This document shows positions 1-9,489 of a stretch of 64,000 nucleotides of DNA, piece by piece. Location of the stretch: assembly GCF_030056665.1 (NCBI RefSeq), contig NZ_JASHIG010000014.1, one strand, 5' to 3'. How positions within the stretch are numbered: the first letter of the stretch is position 1; the number at the start of each line of letters is the position of its first letter. Both the position numbers and the translations under genes were made by a program. The DNA comes from Flectobacillus roseus. Its GTDB lineage: Bacteria > Bacteroidota > Bacteroidia > Cytophagales > Spirosomataceae. The notes below the pieces were generated by a model. It ran no database searches and was not told the DNA's origin. It was given only the letters and a program-made list of their open reading frames with translations.

Positions 1-258
1 ACGATAGATATGCATTTTTCCATAGCCCACCGCCGAAAGCCGTTACCTGAGAGCTTAAAGTACAATCTTAAATCTAATTTTTCTGATTTAGGCACAAGGC
101 AACAGGCACAAGGCAAAGAGTGTTAAAATGTTTTTAGGAACGATAGATATGCATTTTTCCAAAGCCCACCGCCGAAAGCCGTTACCTGAGAGCTTAAAGT
201 ACAATCTTAAATCTAATTTTTCTGATTTAGGCACAAGGCAACAGGCACAAGGCAAAGA
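1..258. repeat. Tandem pair of a dispersed intergenic repeat
   Basis: Two direct copies with a period of 139 bases (1-119 and 140-258) differ at only one position that I can see. Each copy carries the phrase GATATGCATTTTTCC, the core CCACCGCCGAAAGCCG and the tail AGGCACAAGGCAACAGG. Diverged copies lie elsewhere in this window, always between genes. Short ORFs across the copies are on both strands and match nothing known, so I treat the region as non-coding. The left copy is cut by the window edge. The remainder up to 335 holds a stretch of CACAACTCACAACTC type, which is a second common intergenic phrase. Confidence 0.85.
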
Positions 259-335
259 CAATTCACAACTCACAACTCATAATTCAGCATTCCTACTTAA
301 GGCTGTCTAAAATCTTTAAGTTTAGAGAAAAATCC

Positions 336-899
336 CTATTTCGTCTTCGAGCGAATTACACTCAGCGTCTGTTGCGTAATACCCAAATACGACGCAATAT
401 GCCCTAGCGGCGCACGCATCAGAATAGATGGATGATCGTTAAGCAAGGTCGTATATCGTTCTTGAGCGGTATGAAATTGCAGTGAGTAAAGCCTATCCGA
501 AAATAATTTTACCATCTGTATAGAAGTCAAAAAAACATAATCTTTCAATGCAGGGATTTCTTCAGCCAAAGTCATAAAGTCTCGGTACTGAATGGTTCTT
601 AAGGTCACATCCTCCAAAGCTTCAGTACCATAAGGAGTGGGCTGATTAAAAAATACGCTATCGATATTCATAGAAACAAAGCCCTCTTCGAAGAAAAAGT
701 GTGTAATATCTTTGTCATTGTGGCTGTAGTAATTACGCAGTAATCCTTTTTCCACAAATGTTGCCTTTTGAGAGTTAGCCCCTGGCATAATCAAAATAGT
801 ATTTTTGGCATGACGCTCAGTCTTGAAGGCTTTATTAATCCGTTCTTGTTGGGCTTCTGTCAAAGATATTTTGCTGCTGATATGTTGTAAAAAATCCAT
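336..899 (-). CDS. Crp/Fnr family transcriptional regulator
   Basis: This 187-residue protein has the size and layout of the short Crp/Fnr regulators common in Bacteroidota. A cyclic-nucleotide-binding-like beta barrel occupies about residues 20-120 (with VEKGLLRNYY and FFEEGFVSM). A linker helix follows, and then a compact C-terminal helix-turn-helix around GHIASYLGITQQTLSVIR (about 165-183). I see no cysteine cluster, so an Fnr-type iron-sulfur sensor is unlikely; the ligand is unknown. It is a single gene. The next gene, a YHS-domain protein, lies about 420 bases away on the other strand, so they are divergent and could be regulator and target, but no operator is evident. Family assignment is firm, function open. 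Confidence 0.85.
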   Translation of the reverse strand: MDFLQHISSKISLTEAQQERINKAFKTERHAKNTILIMPGANSQKATFVEKGLLRNYYSHNDKDITHFFFEEGFVSMNIDSVFFNQPTPYGTEALEDVTLRTIQYRDFMTLAEEIPALKDYVFLTSIQMVKLFSDRLYSLQFHTAQERYTTLLNDHPSILMRAPLGHIASYLGITQQTLSVIRSKTK

Positions 900-1012
900 A
901 GGAGAAAGGATAAGTTTTGGCGGCGCACAGGCCTATGGCATTGATTGAGATCTTAGAGCATTTTTAAACTTTGTAAGTCATTACAATGATAAGGTTTGTA
1001 TTTATTTTAATG

Positions 1013-1097
1013 AAATCCTACTGTTTGAGCCGAAGGCGAGTTTAGGATTTCTTGACTTTCTTTTGTTACTTTTCTTGTGTCAAGACAAGAAAAGTAA
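1013..1097. repeat. Palindromic intergenic element with two nested inverted repeats
   Basis: AAATCCTA (1013-1020) pairs with TAGGATTT (1043-1050). Directly after it, TTACTTTTCTTGT (1066-1078) pairs perfectly with ACAAGAAAAGTAA (1085-1097) around a 6-base loop. A 71-codon ORF on the minus strand crosses the element but is low-complexity and unlike a protein. The rest of the 900-1320 gap is A/T-rich and has no gene that I can support. From general familiarity this looks like a mobile or structural repeat type found in many Bacteroidota, but I cannot confirm copy number here. Confidence 0.6.
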
Positions 1098-1320
1098 GGA
1101 GTGTCGAAGGAAATTTTGCTTTTTGAACAAATGCAAAATAAAATTTCAAAACATCTTCTAAAGATGAACAAAGCAACAAAATTCAACAGCAAATTCCAAT
1201 AAGGAATGCAAGCTTCTACCAAATGCTTTTTTCCTAGAAAATAGTTTTATGTCATGTAGCCGACTTTTTATCAAGTAGGTAACACCGAAGTTTGTGAAGA
1301 AAATTTTTAATCACAAAACA

Positions 1321-1776
1321 ATGAAAACCAACCTATTTGTATTGCTTTTATTTTTGGTGTCAACAAGCGTACAGCTTTTGGCGCAAGAAACCGACGTTTT
1401 CCAGAAAGATGGAATCGCTATCCGTGGATATGATCCTGTGGCTTATTTCAAACAAAGTAAGCCAGTGAAAGGACAAGAAACAATTTCCCATGACTGGAAT
1501 GGCGTAAAATGGTTGTTTAGTTCTGAAGAAAACAAGGAAGATTTCAAGGCAAATCCTGAAAAGTTTGCACCTCAATTTGGAGGATACTGTGCTTATGGTT
1601 TGAGCGAAAACCACAAATCGCCAACAGAACCAGAGGCGTTCACGATTATGGATGACAAATTGTATTTGAACTATAACCTAAAAGTGAAGGAATTATGGAA
1701 AAAAGATATTCCTGGGAGAATCAAGAAAGCAAATGATTTTTGGCCTGCTTTAATGTCAAAAACTGCCAAACAATAG
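1321..1776 (+). CDS. Secreted YHS-domain protein
   Basis: From the ATG at 1321 the protein is 151 residues. An in-frame GTG at 1294 would add nine residues before the signal peptide, so I prefer 1321. Residues 1-22 form a signal peptide (hydrophobic core LFVLLLFLVSTSVQLLAQ), so it is exported. The mature part is a YHS domain: GIAIRGYDPVAYF, then W/F-rich segments, then FGGYCAYGLS with a single cysteine. Such proteins are often annotated as YHS domain-containing; the domain is suspected of metal or small-molecule binding and no reaction is established. It is monocistronic, with a strong terminator 55 bases downstream. The divergent Crp/Fnr gene is the only neighbour. Family firm, role unknown. 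Confidence 0.85.
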   Translation: MKTNLFVLLLFLVSTSVQLLAQETDVFQKDGIAIRGYDPVAYFKQSKPVKGQETISHDWNGVKWLFSSEENKEDFKANPEKFAPQFGGYCAYGLSENHKSPTEPEAFTIMDDKLYLNYNLKVKELWKKDIPGRIKKANDFWPALMSKTAKQ

Positions 1777-1830
1777 CAGAACTATCTATTTAGGCAAAAA
1801 CTGAATATCTATGTTGTTAATATCATGAAG

Positions 1831-1860
1831 GCGGAGAGGTAAAAACTTCTCCGCTTTTTT
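1831..1860 (+). terminator. Rho-independent terminator of the YHS gene
   Basis: GCGGAGAGGT (1831-1840) pairs with ACTTCTCCGC (1845-1854), with one G-T wobble and an AAAA loop, followed by six T. It lies 55 bases after the stop codon at 1776. Confidence 0.85.
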
Positions 1861-2039
1861 GTTGCTAAATGATGAAAGTCAAAAAAGCTGACAGCCTTTT
1901 ATTTATCCTCTTCAATTACATGCGAATACAGTATTTTTAAAGAATTATATCCTTTAACAAGTAGCCGAATTTTTCAGTTATATTGTTATTCTTAGATATT
2001 TTTGATTATTTCGTACAGCTTTCTAATATAACCTCAATC

Positions 2040-2627
2040 ATGCGTATCAAGGAAATTCCATCTCCTCAAGAACAAACTCTCTGGAATAACTTCAGAGCTG
2101 GTGATGAAGTGGCCTTTACGCAGTTGTCGACACGGTACTACCGAATGTTTCGCCACTATGGTGAAAAATTTACGACCAATAGCCAAATTATTGAGGATGC
2201 CATTCAGGACTTATTAGTCAATTTATGGGTAAAAAGAACTTCCCTAACAGAGGTCGATTCTGTCAAGTTTTATCTATTAAAAGCTTTTAGGAATCAGTTA
2301 TTTAAAACTTTAAGGGCGTTTAGTGCGGTTCCATTAGAAGAGGATTTTCAAGAAAATTTTTCGGAAGCATCTTCTGAAATGTTTTTTATTGAAAATGAAT
2401 CACAACAAGAGCAACAATCTAAAATTTCTTATTTCCTCAAACAACTCCCTGACCGTCAAAGAGAAATTCTTTATTTGCGCTTCTATCAAGATTTGAGAGT
2501 AGAAGAAATTGCACAACTCTTACAAATAAAACCTCAATCTGTTTCGAATATCATCCAACGAGCCCTTCTGAATCTTCGCCAACATTGGGAATTACTGGTT
2601 CCATTTATCTTGTTGTGGCTACTATGA
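2040..2627 (+). CDS. ECF (FecI-like) RNA polymerase sigma factor
   Basis: This is a sigma-70 family protein of 195 residues from the ATG at 2040; an upstream in-frame TTG at 1983 adds a poorly conserved-looking tail. Region 2 is seen as AFTQLSTRYYRMFRHYGEKF...IEDAIQDLLVNLW (about residues 25-70). Region 4 is LPDRQREILYLRFYQDLRVEEIAQLL followed by QSVSNIIQRAL (about 135-180), the DNA-binding helix-turn-helix. The C-terminus is short and hydrophobic (LLVPFILLWLL), as often seen in Bacteroidota FecI-type factors. The FecR gene starts 470 bases downstream on the same strand, followed by an STN-bearing SusC, so it very likely drives this uptake locus when the outer-membrane receptor is occupied. 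Confidence 0.9.
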   Translation: MRIKEIPSPQEQTLWNNFRAGDEVAFTQLSTRYYRMFRHYGEKFTTNSQIIEDAIQDLLVNLWVKRTSLTEVDSVKFYLLKAFRNQLFKTLRAFSAVPLEEDFQENFSEASSEMFFIENESQQEQQSKISYFLKQLPDRQREILYLRFYQDLRVEEIAQLLQIKPQSVSNIIQRALLNLRQHWELLVPFILLWLL

Positions 2628-2687
2628 ATGCAATAGTTGTGAATGATGATGAATTAGTGTATTGCGAAGAATACAACAACTATTATT

Positions 2688-2826
2688 TCGGCTTTCGGCG
2701 GTTAGCTAAGTAATAATTTAAGTTATGTGTTTAGGTACTAGGCAACAGGCAAAGAGCTTTAATATGTTTTATAGTAACTAAAGATATGCTTTTGCCGAGA
2801 GTCCATTGCTGAAGGTCGAAAGCCTA
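2688..2826. repeat. Dispersed intergenic repeat copy in the sigma-FecR gap
   Basis: Copy of the same family as at 1-258: TTTAGGTACTAGGCAACAGGC followed by ATATGCTTTTGCCGA and a GAAAGCC end. An inverted CGGCTTTCGGCGG lies at its left flank. The rest of the 2628-3099 gap is A/T-rich leader sequence for the fecR gene with nothing else I can identify. Confidence 0.65.
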
Positions 2827-3099
2827 ATAATGCTATTCTAAACGATTACTCAAGTGCCCATCCATTAAGTATCTCTATCTATTTTCCTGCATAGTCACAC
2901 TTCTATGTTTATTCCTTTCAATTTTTTATACAAAAAATGATAATTTTAATCTCCTCAAAATCAGTGTTTTATTATTTTTCTTAAAAAAAGTTGTGTTTTA
3001 GTGAGTATCCGAGCAATGTTTTTAGGATGTAGCATATATAATGTCAAATTGACACAATTTAACTCTTTGTTTTCTTGAAAAGCCAAAGAGCCGAAAGAT

Positions 3100-4236
3100 A
3101 TGAACACAAAAAAAACATTTGAAGCACTGTTAGAAGACGCAACGATCCGTAATTGGGTGTACGAAAACCGTAATCAGCCCACGCGTGTATGGGAAGAATG
3201 GGCTCGTACGCAAGGGATCGAAGGGGTGTATCTTCAGCAACTGCGAATATTTTTGTCTGAACTCGAAGGCGAACCGCTTGTGCTGGATGAAAATTATATA
3301 CAATCTCGTGTTCTATCAGCCCTCGAAAAGGCAAAAGAATTAGAAAATGTAGGAATTTATGATTCGGCTACATCGGAGGTTACGCCTAAAAGTTTTTGGC
3401 GAGTGGTTTCAGAATATTGGGCGGCGGCGGCTTCGATATTGGTTTTTGTGGGACTGGGTTATTTGGTTTATACTGCCAAACAAAACCAGCCATTGCCTGT
3501 GGTGAGTTTTGACCAAAAGTTGAATTTGTCGCATGAGGAAGAATCTTTTGTAGAAACTACCAATCCCAATAAGCGTAACAAAATGGTGGTATTGCCCGAT
3601 GGAAGTACCGTTATTCTACAAAAAGGTAGTAAGCTTAAATATTTTGATTCTTACAATTCTCAAAATCGCGAAGTGTACTTGAGTGGAGAGGCGTTTTTTG
3701 AAGTAGTCAAAAATCCGAAAAAACCATTTCTAGTATTTACCAAAGATATTGTCACGAAGGTACTAGGCACAAGTTTTACGGTCAAAGCATTTGATGAGGA
3801 CAAGGAGGTAAAGGTGATGGTGAAAACGGGAAAAGTGAATGTGATTCAACAGAAAAATCTTAATATCAAAGACATTACTGAAAAGACTAATATTGCAGGT
3901 GTCGCTTTGGTGGCAAATCAGCAGGTAATTTACCAGCGAGAAGCCCATAAGCTTATTAAAGCAGAGCTTAGTAATCCTCAATTTCTGTCTTTAAACAATA
4001 GTAGTCAGTCATTTACCTTTAAATCTACCCCTATTTCTGACGTGTTTGTACAATTGAGCCAAGCCTACGGCATAGAAATAGTATTTGATGAAAAAGTCAT
4101 GAGCAAATGCACTTTTACGGCTACCCTAGGTACGGAGCCGTTGGATGAAAAAATGAAATGGATATGTGCTGCTATAGATGCTGACTATCAGGTATCTGGA
4201 GGAAGAATATTTATAGAGGGCAGGCCTTGTCAATAG
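3100..4236 (+). CDS. FecR family anti-sigma factor
   Basis: 378 residues. The N-terminal cytoplasmic part (about 1-105) is the sigma-binding region. A single membrane segment follows (AAAASILVFVGLGYLVY, about 108-125). The periplasmic FecR domain spans about 155-260, with the hallmark LPDGSTVILQKGSKLKYF and VYLSGEAFFEVVKNPKKPF. A C-terminal domain of DUF4974 type (about 300-375) contains FKSTPISDVFVQLSQAYGIEI. FecR proteins hold the sigma factor inactive until the N-terminal STN domain of the cognate SusC/TonB receptor signals. The sigma gene lies upstream and the susC downstream in the same direction, so the signalling triad is complete. Confidence 0.9.
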   Translation: MNTKKTFEALLEDATIRNWVYENRNQPTRVWEEWARTQGIEGVYLQQLRIFLSELEGEPLVLDENYIQSRVLSALEKAKELENVGIYDSATSEVTPKSFWRVVSEYWAAAASILVFVGLGYLVYTAKQNQPLPVVSFDQKLNLSHEEESFVETTNPNKRNKMVVLPDGSTVILQKGSKLKYFDSYNSQNREVYLSGEAFFEVVKNPKKPFLVFTKDIVTKVLGTSFTVKAFDEDKEVKVMVKTGKVNVIQQKNLNIKDITEKTNIAGVALVANQQVIYQREAHKLIKAELSNPQFLSLNNSSQSFTFKSTPISDVFVQLSQAYGIEIVFDEKVMSKCTFTATLGTEPLDEKMKWICAAIDADYQVSGGRIFIEGRPCQ

Positions 4237-4393
4237 TTCTTAAACCTTTAATATATGAAAGAAAATTAACTAAAACCTGATAATTATGTAACCAAAAATC
4301 CAATTGTCACAGCGACAGATTACAAAAAAAGATGAATGATGCGCCAACATCACCCATCTTCAACCAAATCCCTTTTTGATGCTGCTACGCGTG

Positions 4394-4410
4394 GTCCTAA
4401 AAATTAGGAC
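4394..4410. other. Small perfect hairpin in the susC leader
   Basis: GTCCTAA and TTAGGAC face each other around AAA, 51 bases before the susC start codon. It may be an operator, an mRNA stability element or chance; no T-run follows directly, so it is not a classical terminator. Confidence 0.35.
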
Positions 4411-4460
4411 TCAGGGATTGTTTTTGTCAATTTTTCACAACTAACAAATTATCCAAAAGT

Positions 4461-7400
4461 ATGAAAAAAAAGTTTCCATCGTATCAAACTTTACGAAAAA
4501 TTATGAGAATTAGTTTGTTGCAAATCGCTCTTTCCGTCCTGTGTGTGAGCATGTCATTGGCACATAGGAGCAATGCACAAGATTTGCTAAACAAAAAAGT
4601 GACGCTTCATATTAACAAAAATGAGGTAGTCGATGTGTTGGAGAAAATCGAGAAACAAACTCAAGTAAACTTTATTTATAGTCCAGAAATTATAGATGCC
4701 AAAAGAAGTGTTTCGATTAACGCTGATGACAAAGCATTGGGCGAATTGCTGGCAGAACTGTTCCGTCCTTTAGATATTAGCTTTGAGGTAACGGGCAAAC
4801 AGATTTTATTAAAAAGAAGAAAAAACGTATTGCCAACAAAAGAAATTCTACCAAACCTAAGTTGGCAAATGCCCGATATCGTCGTGACGGGCTCCATCAA
4901 AGATGAAAATGGTGAAGCATTGGTAGGGGTGACGGTTCAGATAAAAGGCACCACCAAAGGCACAACTACAGGACCAGATGGTACGTTCAGACTATCAATT
5001 CCTAATGAACAAACAACCTTGGTGTTTTCGTCGGTAGGGTATCAAAAATCGGAAATACTCGTTGGCAAGCAAACATCTTTGAATGTAGTCTTGAAGGCAG
5101 ATGTAGGAAATCTCGACGAGGTAGTAGTAGTAGGCTATGGTTCACAAAAGAAAAGTGCAATTTCGGGTTCGGTTTCGGATATTAGTCAAAAAGCTATTGC
5201 CAGTAACCCTTCGCCAAACTTAAGTAACTCATTGGTTGGTCAGGCTACGGGTATTATCGCAACTCAGCGTTCGGGCGAGCCTGGCAAGGATGCTTCGAAT
5301 ATCTTGATTAGAGGTATCGGAACTACAGGTGATGCTTCTCCCATTTTTGTAATTGACGGAATTGTTCGTTCTTCTAGCGATTTTGCACAGTTGAACTCAA
5401 GCGAAATTCAGTCATTTTCGGTATTGAAAGATGCAGCGAGTGCCGCAGTATTTGGTATTCGTGCAGGTAATGGTGTAATTCTAGTAACCACCAAAAGAGG
5501 TGCTGAAGGCAAAATGCAAATCGACTTCAATGCCAATATAGGTGTACAAGAGCGTACTCGTAATCCTGAGTTTTTGAACTCTTATGAATATGCCACTTTA
5601 TACAATGAAGCTTTGGCGAATGATGGAAAGCCAGCGCTTTATTCAGCAGACGATTTGGAAAAATATCGTACACATTCTAGCCCAGATACTCACCCAGACT
5701 CGGATTGGTTTTCTGTATTGAAAAAATCAGCGATGGTGCGTAACTATTCTATTTCGGCTACAGGAGGTACTGATAAAATTCGCTATGCCACTTCATTGGG
5801 ATATTTGAAGCAAGACGGTATTATTCCATCAAATGATTTTAACAGATATAACTTCCGTTCAAATATTGATGCAAACGTAACAAGTACAACTAAACTTTCA
5901 TTTGACCTTTCGGGACGTGATGAAAAAACCAACAACGTTGCTTCTGAGGAAGTGTTTAGATGGATGTCAGGTATTCCACCAAATAGAACTCCTATTACTT
6001 GGTCGAATGGTACTTATTCAAACGGGCCATCTTATTTGACTTTACCTGAAAATGGTTACAGAAAAAGAAATATTCAGGCATTTCGTGGACGAATGGAGTT
6101 AGAGCAACAATTACCATTTTTGAGCGGATTGTCTATTAAAGGAATTGCTTCTTATGATAAAACTACTACAGCCAACAAAAACTGGACGTTTACCAAAATT
6201 CCATTTTTCAACAGACTTACAGATGGTTCGTTTGTAGAGGCTCCAAAAGGACCTACTTCATTAGTTCAGAATAGCTATGATGAACAATCTGTGACTTTAG
6301 AGACGCACCTAAACTATAAGAAAACGGTAGGGAAAAGCAATTTTACGGGTTTGTTATTGTACACACAAACCAAACAGCTTTGGAATTATATGAGTGTATC
6401 TCGTGAAGGATATACTTTGGCAATTGACGAAATCAACTTTGGTGCTGCTGCTAACCGTAACAATGGTGGTTATTCAGGAAGTAGCGGTCGTCAAGGGATT
6501 GTAGGTCGTTTCAACTGGGCTTATGCAGATAAGTATTTCTTTGAAACGAGTTTTAGAGCAGATGGTTCAGAGCAATTTGCAGATGGAAAACGTTGGGGCT
6601 TCTTCCCGTCAGTATCGGCAGGTTATGTGATTTCGCAAGAATCGTTTATGAAATACTCTTCTTTAATTGATTTCTTAAAATTACGTGCTTCTTACGGTAT
6701 TTTGGGTAATGACCGTTTGGGTGGAGAAAGATTCCTGTATTTACAATCTTATTTTGTAAGTGGCTCGGCAGTTTTTGGTAATGCCAATGTGCAACCAACA
6801 ATTGTTGAAGGTAGACTTTCGAATCCGAATGTAACATGGGAAACTGTGAAAAAACTCAATATTGGTTTGGATGCAACTTTGTTAAAAGGTAAACTGACTG
6901 CGGTAGTTGATTACTTTTTTGACAAGAGAAGTGATATCCTAGCTTCAAGAAATCTATCTGTACCTAGTTTATTGGGTGTTGCTTTACCAGTAGAAAACTT
7001 GGCTAAAGTAAACAATAGCGGTGTTGAAATCACTTTAGGACACAGAAATCGTATTTCTAATGACCTAGGGTACTCGATTGGCGGTAACCTTACTTATGCT
7101 AGAAACGAAATCGTATTTATTGATGAAGCTGCCTCTGTAAATCCCAATATCAGAAGAACAGGCTTGCCTCTGAATACGCAGTACGGTTACAGAGCTATTG
7201 GTATTTTCCAGACACAAGCAGAAGTAGATGCCGCAGCAAAACAAGTGGGTAAGACCGCTCCTGGCGATATTCGTTACGAGGATATTAACAAAGATGGTCA
7301 GATTAACGACCTAGACAGAGTAGCCATTGGAAAATCAAATACGCCAGAAATTATTTTTGGTATCAATGGTGGCTTCCAATACAAAAACTTTGATTTCTCT

Positions 7401-7814
7401 TTCTTATTCCAAGGAGCAACCAACGTGAACCAGTATTATAGTGGCGAAGGTGCATGGCCATTCTTTGTAGGTTCGGGAGCCTTGAAAGCCAATTTAGATC
7501 GCTGGACTCCATCGAACACGAACGCAAGCGAGCCTCGTGTATTGATTGACCCTACAAACATGAACCATGCAGAGTCTTCATTCTGGATGAGAGATGCCTC
7601 ATACATTCGTCTCAAAAATGTTGAATTAGCCTATAATGTTCCTTTAGAAAAACTAAAAATCGGCTTTATTAGAGGTGTTCGTGTTTACATCAATGCTAAT
7701 AACGTTGCCACTTGGTCAAAAATCAAAAATTATGACCCTGAAAATGCTAGTGGTAGAGGTTGGGATTATCCTCAGTTTAGAATTTGGAACGCAGGTGTAA
7801 ACTTTAAATTTTAA
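4461..7814 (+). CDS. SusC/RagA family TonB-linked outer-membrane transporter with STN domain
   Basis: 1117 residues. After a signal peptide ending near MSLAHRSNAQ comes an STN domain (about 45-115, VTLHINKNEVVDVLEKIE...) that contacts FecR. A carboxypeptidase-regulatory-like domain follows (about 140-215, VTGSIKDENGEALVGVTVQIK). Next are the SusC signature DEVVVVGYGSQKK, the plug (about 235-345, IFVIDGIVRSS and VLKDAASAAVFGIRAGNGVILVTTK) and a long beta barrel ending FRIWNAGVNFKF. It transports bulky ligands across the outer membrane together with SusD, powered by TonB. The susD gene starts 11 bases downstream, so the two are co-transcribed. The substrate cannot be read from sequence; no glycanase sits in this locus. 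Confidence 0.95.
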   Translation: MKKKFPSYQTLRKIMRISLLQIALSVLCVSMSLAHRSNAQDLLNKKVTLHINKNEVVDVLEKIEKQTQVNFIYSPEIIDAKRSVSINADDKALGELLAELFRPLDISFEVTGKQILLKRRKNVLPTKEILPNLSWQMPDIVVTGSIKDENGEALVGVTVQIKGTTKGTTTGPDGTFRLSIPNEQTTLVFSSVGYQKSEILVGKQTSLNVVLKADVGNLDEVVVVGYGSQKKSAISGSVSDISQKAIASNPSPNLSNSLVGQATGIIATQRSGEPGKDASNILIRGIGTTGDASPIFVIDGIVRSSSDFAQLNSSEIQSFSVLKDAASAAVFGIRAGNGVILVTTKRGAEGKMQIDFNANIGVQERTRNPEFLNSYEYATLYNEALANDGKPALYSADDLEKYRTHSSPDTHPDSDWFSVLKKSAMVRNYSISATGGTDKIRYATSLGYLKQDGIIPSNDFNRYNFRSNIDANVTSTTKLSFDLSGRDEKTNNVASEEVFRWMSGIPPNRTPITWSNGTYSNGPSYLTLPENGYRKRNIQAFRGRMELEQQLPFLSGLSIKGIASYDKTTTANKNWTFTKIPFFNRLTDGSFVEAPKGPTSLVQNSYDEQSVTLETHLNYKKTVGKSNFTGLLLYTQTKQLWNYMSVSREGYTLAIDEINFGAAANRNNGGYSGSSGRQGIVGRFNWAYADKYFFETSFRADGSEQFADGKRWGFFPSVSAGYVISQESFMKYSSLIDFLKLRASYGILGNDRLGGERFLYLQSYFVSGSAVFGNANVQPTIVEGRLSNPNVTWETVKKLNIGLDATLLKGKLTAVVDYFFDKRSDILASRNLSVPSLLGVALPVENLAKVNNSGVEITLGHRNRISNDLGYSIGGNLTYARNEIVFIDEAASVNPNIRRTGLPLNTQYGYRAIGIFQTQAEVDAAAKQVGKTAPGDIRYEDINKDGQINDLDRVAIGKSNTPEIIFGINGGFQYKNFDFSFLFQGATNVNQYYSGEGAWPFFVGSGALKANLDRWTPSNTNASEPRVLIDPTNMNHAESSFWMRDASYIRLKNVELAYNVPLEKLKIGFIRGVRVYINANNVATWSKIKNYDPENASGRGWDYPQFRIWNAGVNFKF

Positions 7815-7825
7815 CAAACATTAAG

Positions 7826-9463
7826 ATGAAGAAAATACTATATAAAATTTTACAACTTGTTTGTACGCTTACAAGTATTACCTTGATTGCTAGTTGCGAA
7901 TCGGATATTTTGAACCAAGTGCCTAAAGACTCTTTGACGGGAGAAACTGTTTGGACCGATCCACAAGGGGCTACACAGTTTGTTAATGCAATTTACGGAC
8001 AAATGCCTTCTGGTTTTGACCGTAACTATCAAGGTTGGGCAAGAGGACTCTATTTATTGGATGGTGTAACAGACGATGGCGACGTAGGTATGCCTTGGAC
8101 ACACTCCAATGAATTACAAACAGGTAACTTTTTACCTTCTGGAGTACCTTGGGGCGAAACTTGGGGTGATTATTATAGCTTGGTTCGTAAGGCCAATATG
8201 GCGCTCGAAAACTTGGGTAGCCTCAAAGACGAAGCATTACGTAACCGCTTGATGGGTGAAGCATATTTCTTACGTGGATTTATTTACCATGAATTGTTAA
8301 GATTGTACGGTATGCCTTCGACAGGAAGCGAGCCAACGGGAGTTCCATTGATTAACAAAAGCTTGACCTTGAATGATAACTTCCAGATTCCTCGTGCCAA
8401 ATATGATGAGGTAGTTGATTTTATCACTGCAGATTTAGATAAAGCGGCTTCATTGTTACCCAAAAAAGGGGCTATCGAAGCAGGTAGAGCTACCTCTGGA
8501 GCTGCCAATGCACTTAAAAGTCGTGTGTTATTGTATGCTAGTCGTTGGCAGGCGTCGGCGGATGCGGCCAGCAAAGTAATCAATACAGATTATACCTTGT
8601 TTAATGATTATAGAACCTTGTTTTTAACAAAAAACAATAACGAGATTATTTTTGCTAAAAAATTCCAAGCGCCTGATAAAGTGCATTTTGGCGTAAATAA
8701 TGGCTTTGATGTAGTTAACTCTCCACCATCAATCAGAGGTGGTAGTGATGCTGGTTGGGGTGGAAACGTGCCTACACAAAACTTTGTGGATTCGTATGAT
8801 ATGATTGATGGTAAATCTCAAGCTACCTCACCATTGTACAAAGCTTCTGAGCCTTGGGCAAACCTTGACCCTCGTTTTGAGGCAACCGTTGTACATAATG
8901 GTTCTACTTTCCGTGGACGGGTCATTGAGTTATTTGCAGGTGGTGCCGATGTTACAGGTAGAGCTGAAGATACCAAAACTGGTTATATCTTACGCAAATT
9001 CCATGAGGAACAATATGTGCTTTATACAAAAAGTAGCGACCAAGATTGGATTTTCATTCGTTATGCAGAAGTTTTGCTTAACTATGCTGAAGCTAAAAAT
9101 GAGGCTTCGGGTCCTGATGCATCTGTATACAGTGCAATCAACGCTATTCGTAAAAGAGCAGGTATGCCAGATTTAGAGGCGGGACTTTCAAAAGACCAAA
9201 TGCGTGCTAAAATCCGCAACGAACGCAGAATTGAATTGGCGTTTGAAGAACACCGTTTCTTCGATATTCGTAGATGGAAAATTGCTGAAAGCTTGTTGAA
9301 TGGCCCATTGTATGGTGTTAAAATGACAAAATCGGGCAATACGATTAATTATACTCGCTATGCGTTCGAGAATAGAAGTTTCCCATCTAAGCTCTATGTA
9401 TTACCTATCCCTCAAAATGAAGTAGATAAAAATCCAGCAGCAAAACAAATTGCTGGCTGGTAA
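7826..9463 (+). CDS. SusD/RagB family surface nutrient-binding lipoprotein
   Basis: 545 residues with a lipoprotein signal: hydrophobic run then LIASC with the lipid-attachment cysteine at 24. The SusD architecture is recognisable. The N-terminal part begins NQVPKDSLTGETVWTDPQGATQFVNAIY, and TPR-like helices include RLMGEAYFLRGFIYHELLRLYG. The C-terminal region has IRYAEVLLNYAEAKNE, AINAIRKRAGMPDL and RNERRIELAFEEHRFFDIRRWK. It caps the SusC channel on the cell surface and presents ligand. It is the direct partner of the upstream susC. The ligand is unknown. The assignment is secure from family motifs and position. Confidence 0.95.
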   Translation: MKKILYKILQLVCTLTSITLIASCESDILNQVPKDSLTGETVWTDPQGATQFVNAIYGQMPSGFDRNYQGWARGLYLLDGVTDDGDVGMPWTHSNELQTGNFLPSGVPWGETWGDYYSLVRKANMALENLGSLKDEALRNRLMGEAYFLRGFIYHELLRLYGMPSTGSEPTGVPLINKSLTLNDNFQIPRAKYDEVVDFITADLDKAASLLPKKGAIEAGRATSGAANALKSRVLLYASRWQASADAASKVINTDYTLFNDYRTLFLTKNNNEIIFAKKFQAPDKVHFGVNNGFDVVNSPPSIRGGSDAGWGGNVPTQNFVDSYDMIDGKSQATSPLYKASEPWANLDPRFEATVVHNGSTFRGRVIELFAGGADVTGRAEDTKTGYILRKFHEEQYVLYTKSSDQDWIFIRYAEVLLNYAEAKNEASGPDASVYSAINAIRKRAGMPDLEAGLSKDQMRAKIRNERRIELAFEEHRFFDIRRWKIAESLLNGPLYGVKMTKSGNTINYTRYAFENRSFPSKLYVLPIPQNEVDKNPAAKQIAGW

Positions 9464-9489
9464 TTGAGTTTGAATGTTGAATTGTGAAT

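Noticed and set aside
1..258. Possible CRISPR array from the direct repeats
   Set aside because: Only two units of 119 bases with a 20-base linker and no cas genes; it is a tandem copy of a dispersed repeat.
88..310. Short ORFs on both strands at the left edge
   Set aside because: They lie wholly inside the tandem intergenic repeat, overlap each other and encode no recognisable protein.
1007..1222. 71-residue minus-strand ORF
   Set aside because: It crosses the nested inverted-repeat element and has no family resemblance.
1983..2039. Extended TTG start for the sigma factor
   Set aside because: The added residues show no sigma region and an ATG at 2040 gives the normal family length. The same reasoning rejects the long starts at 32235, 43717 and 59487.
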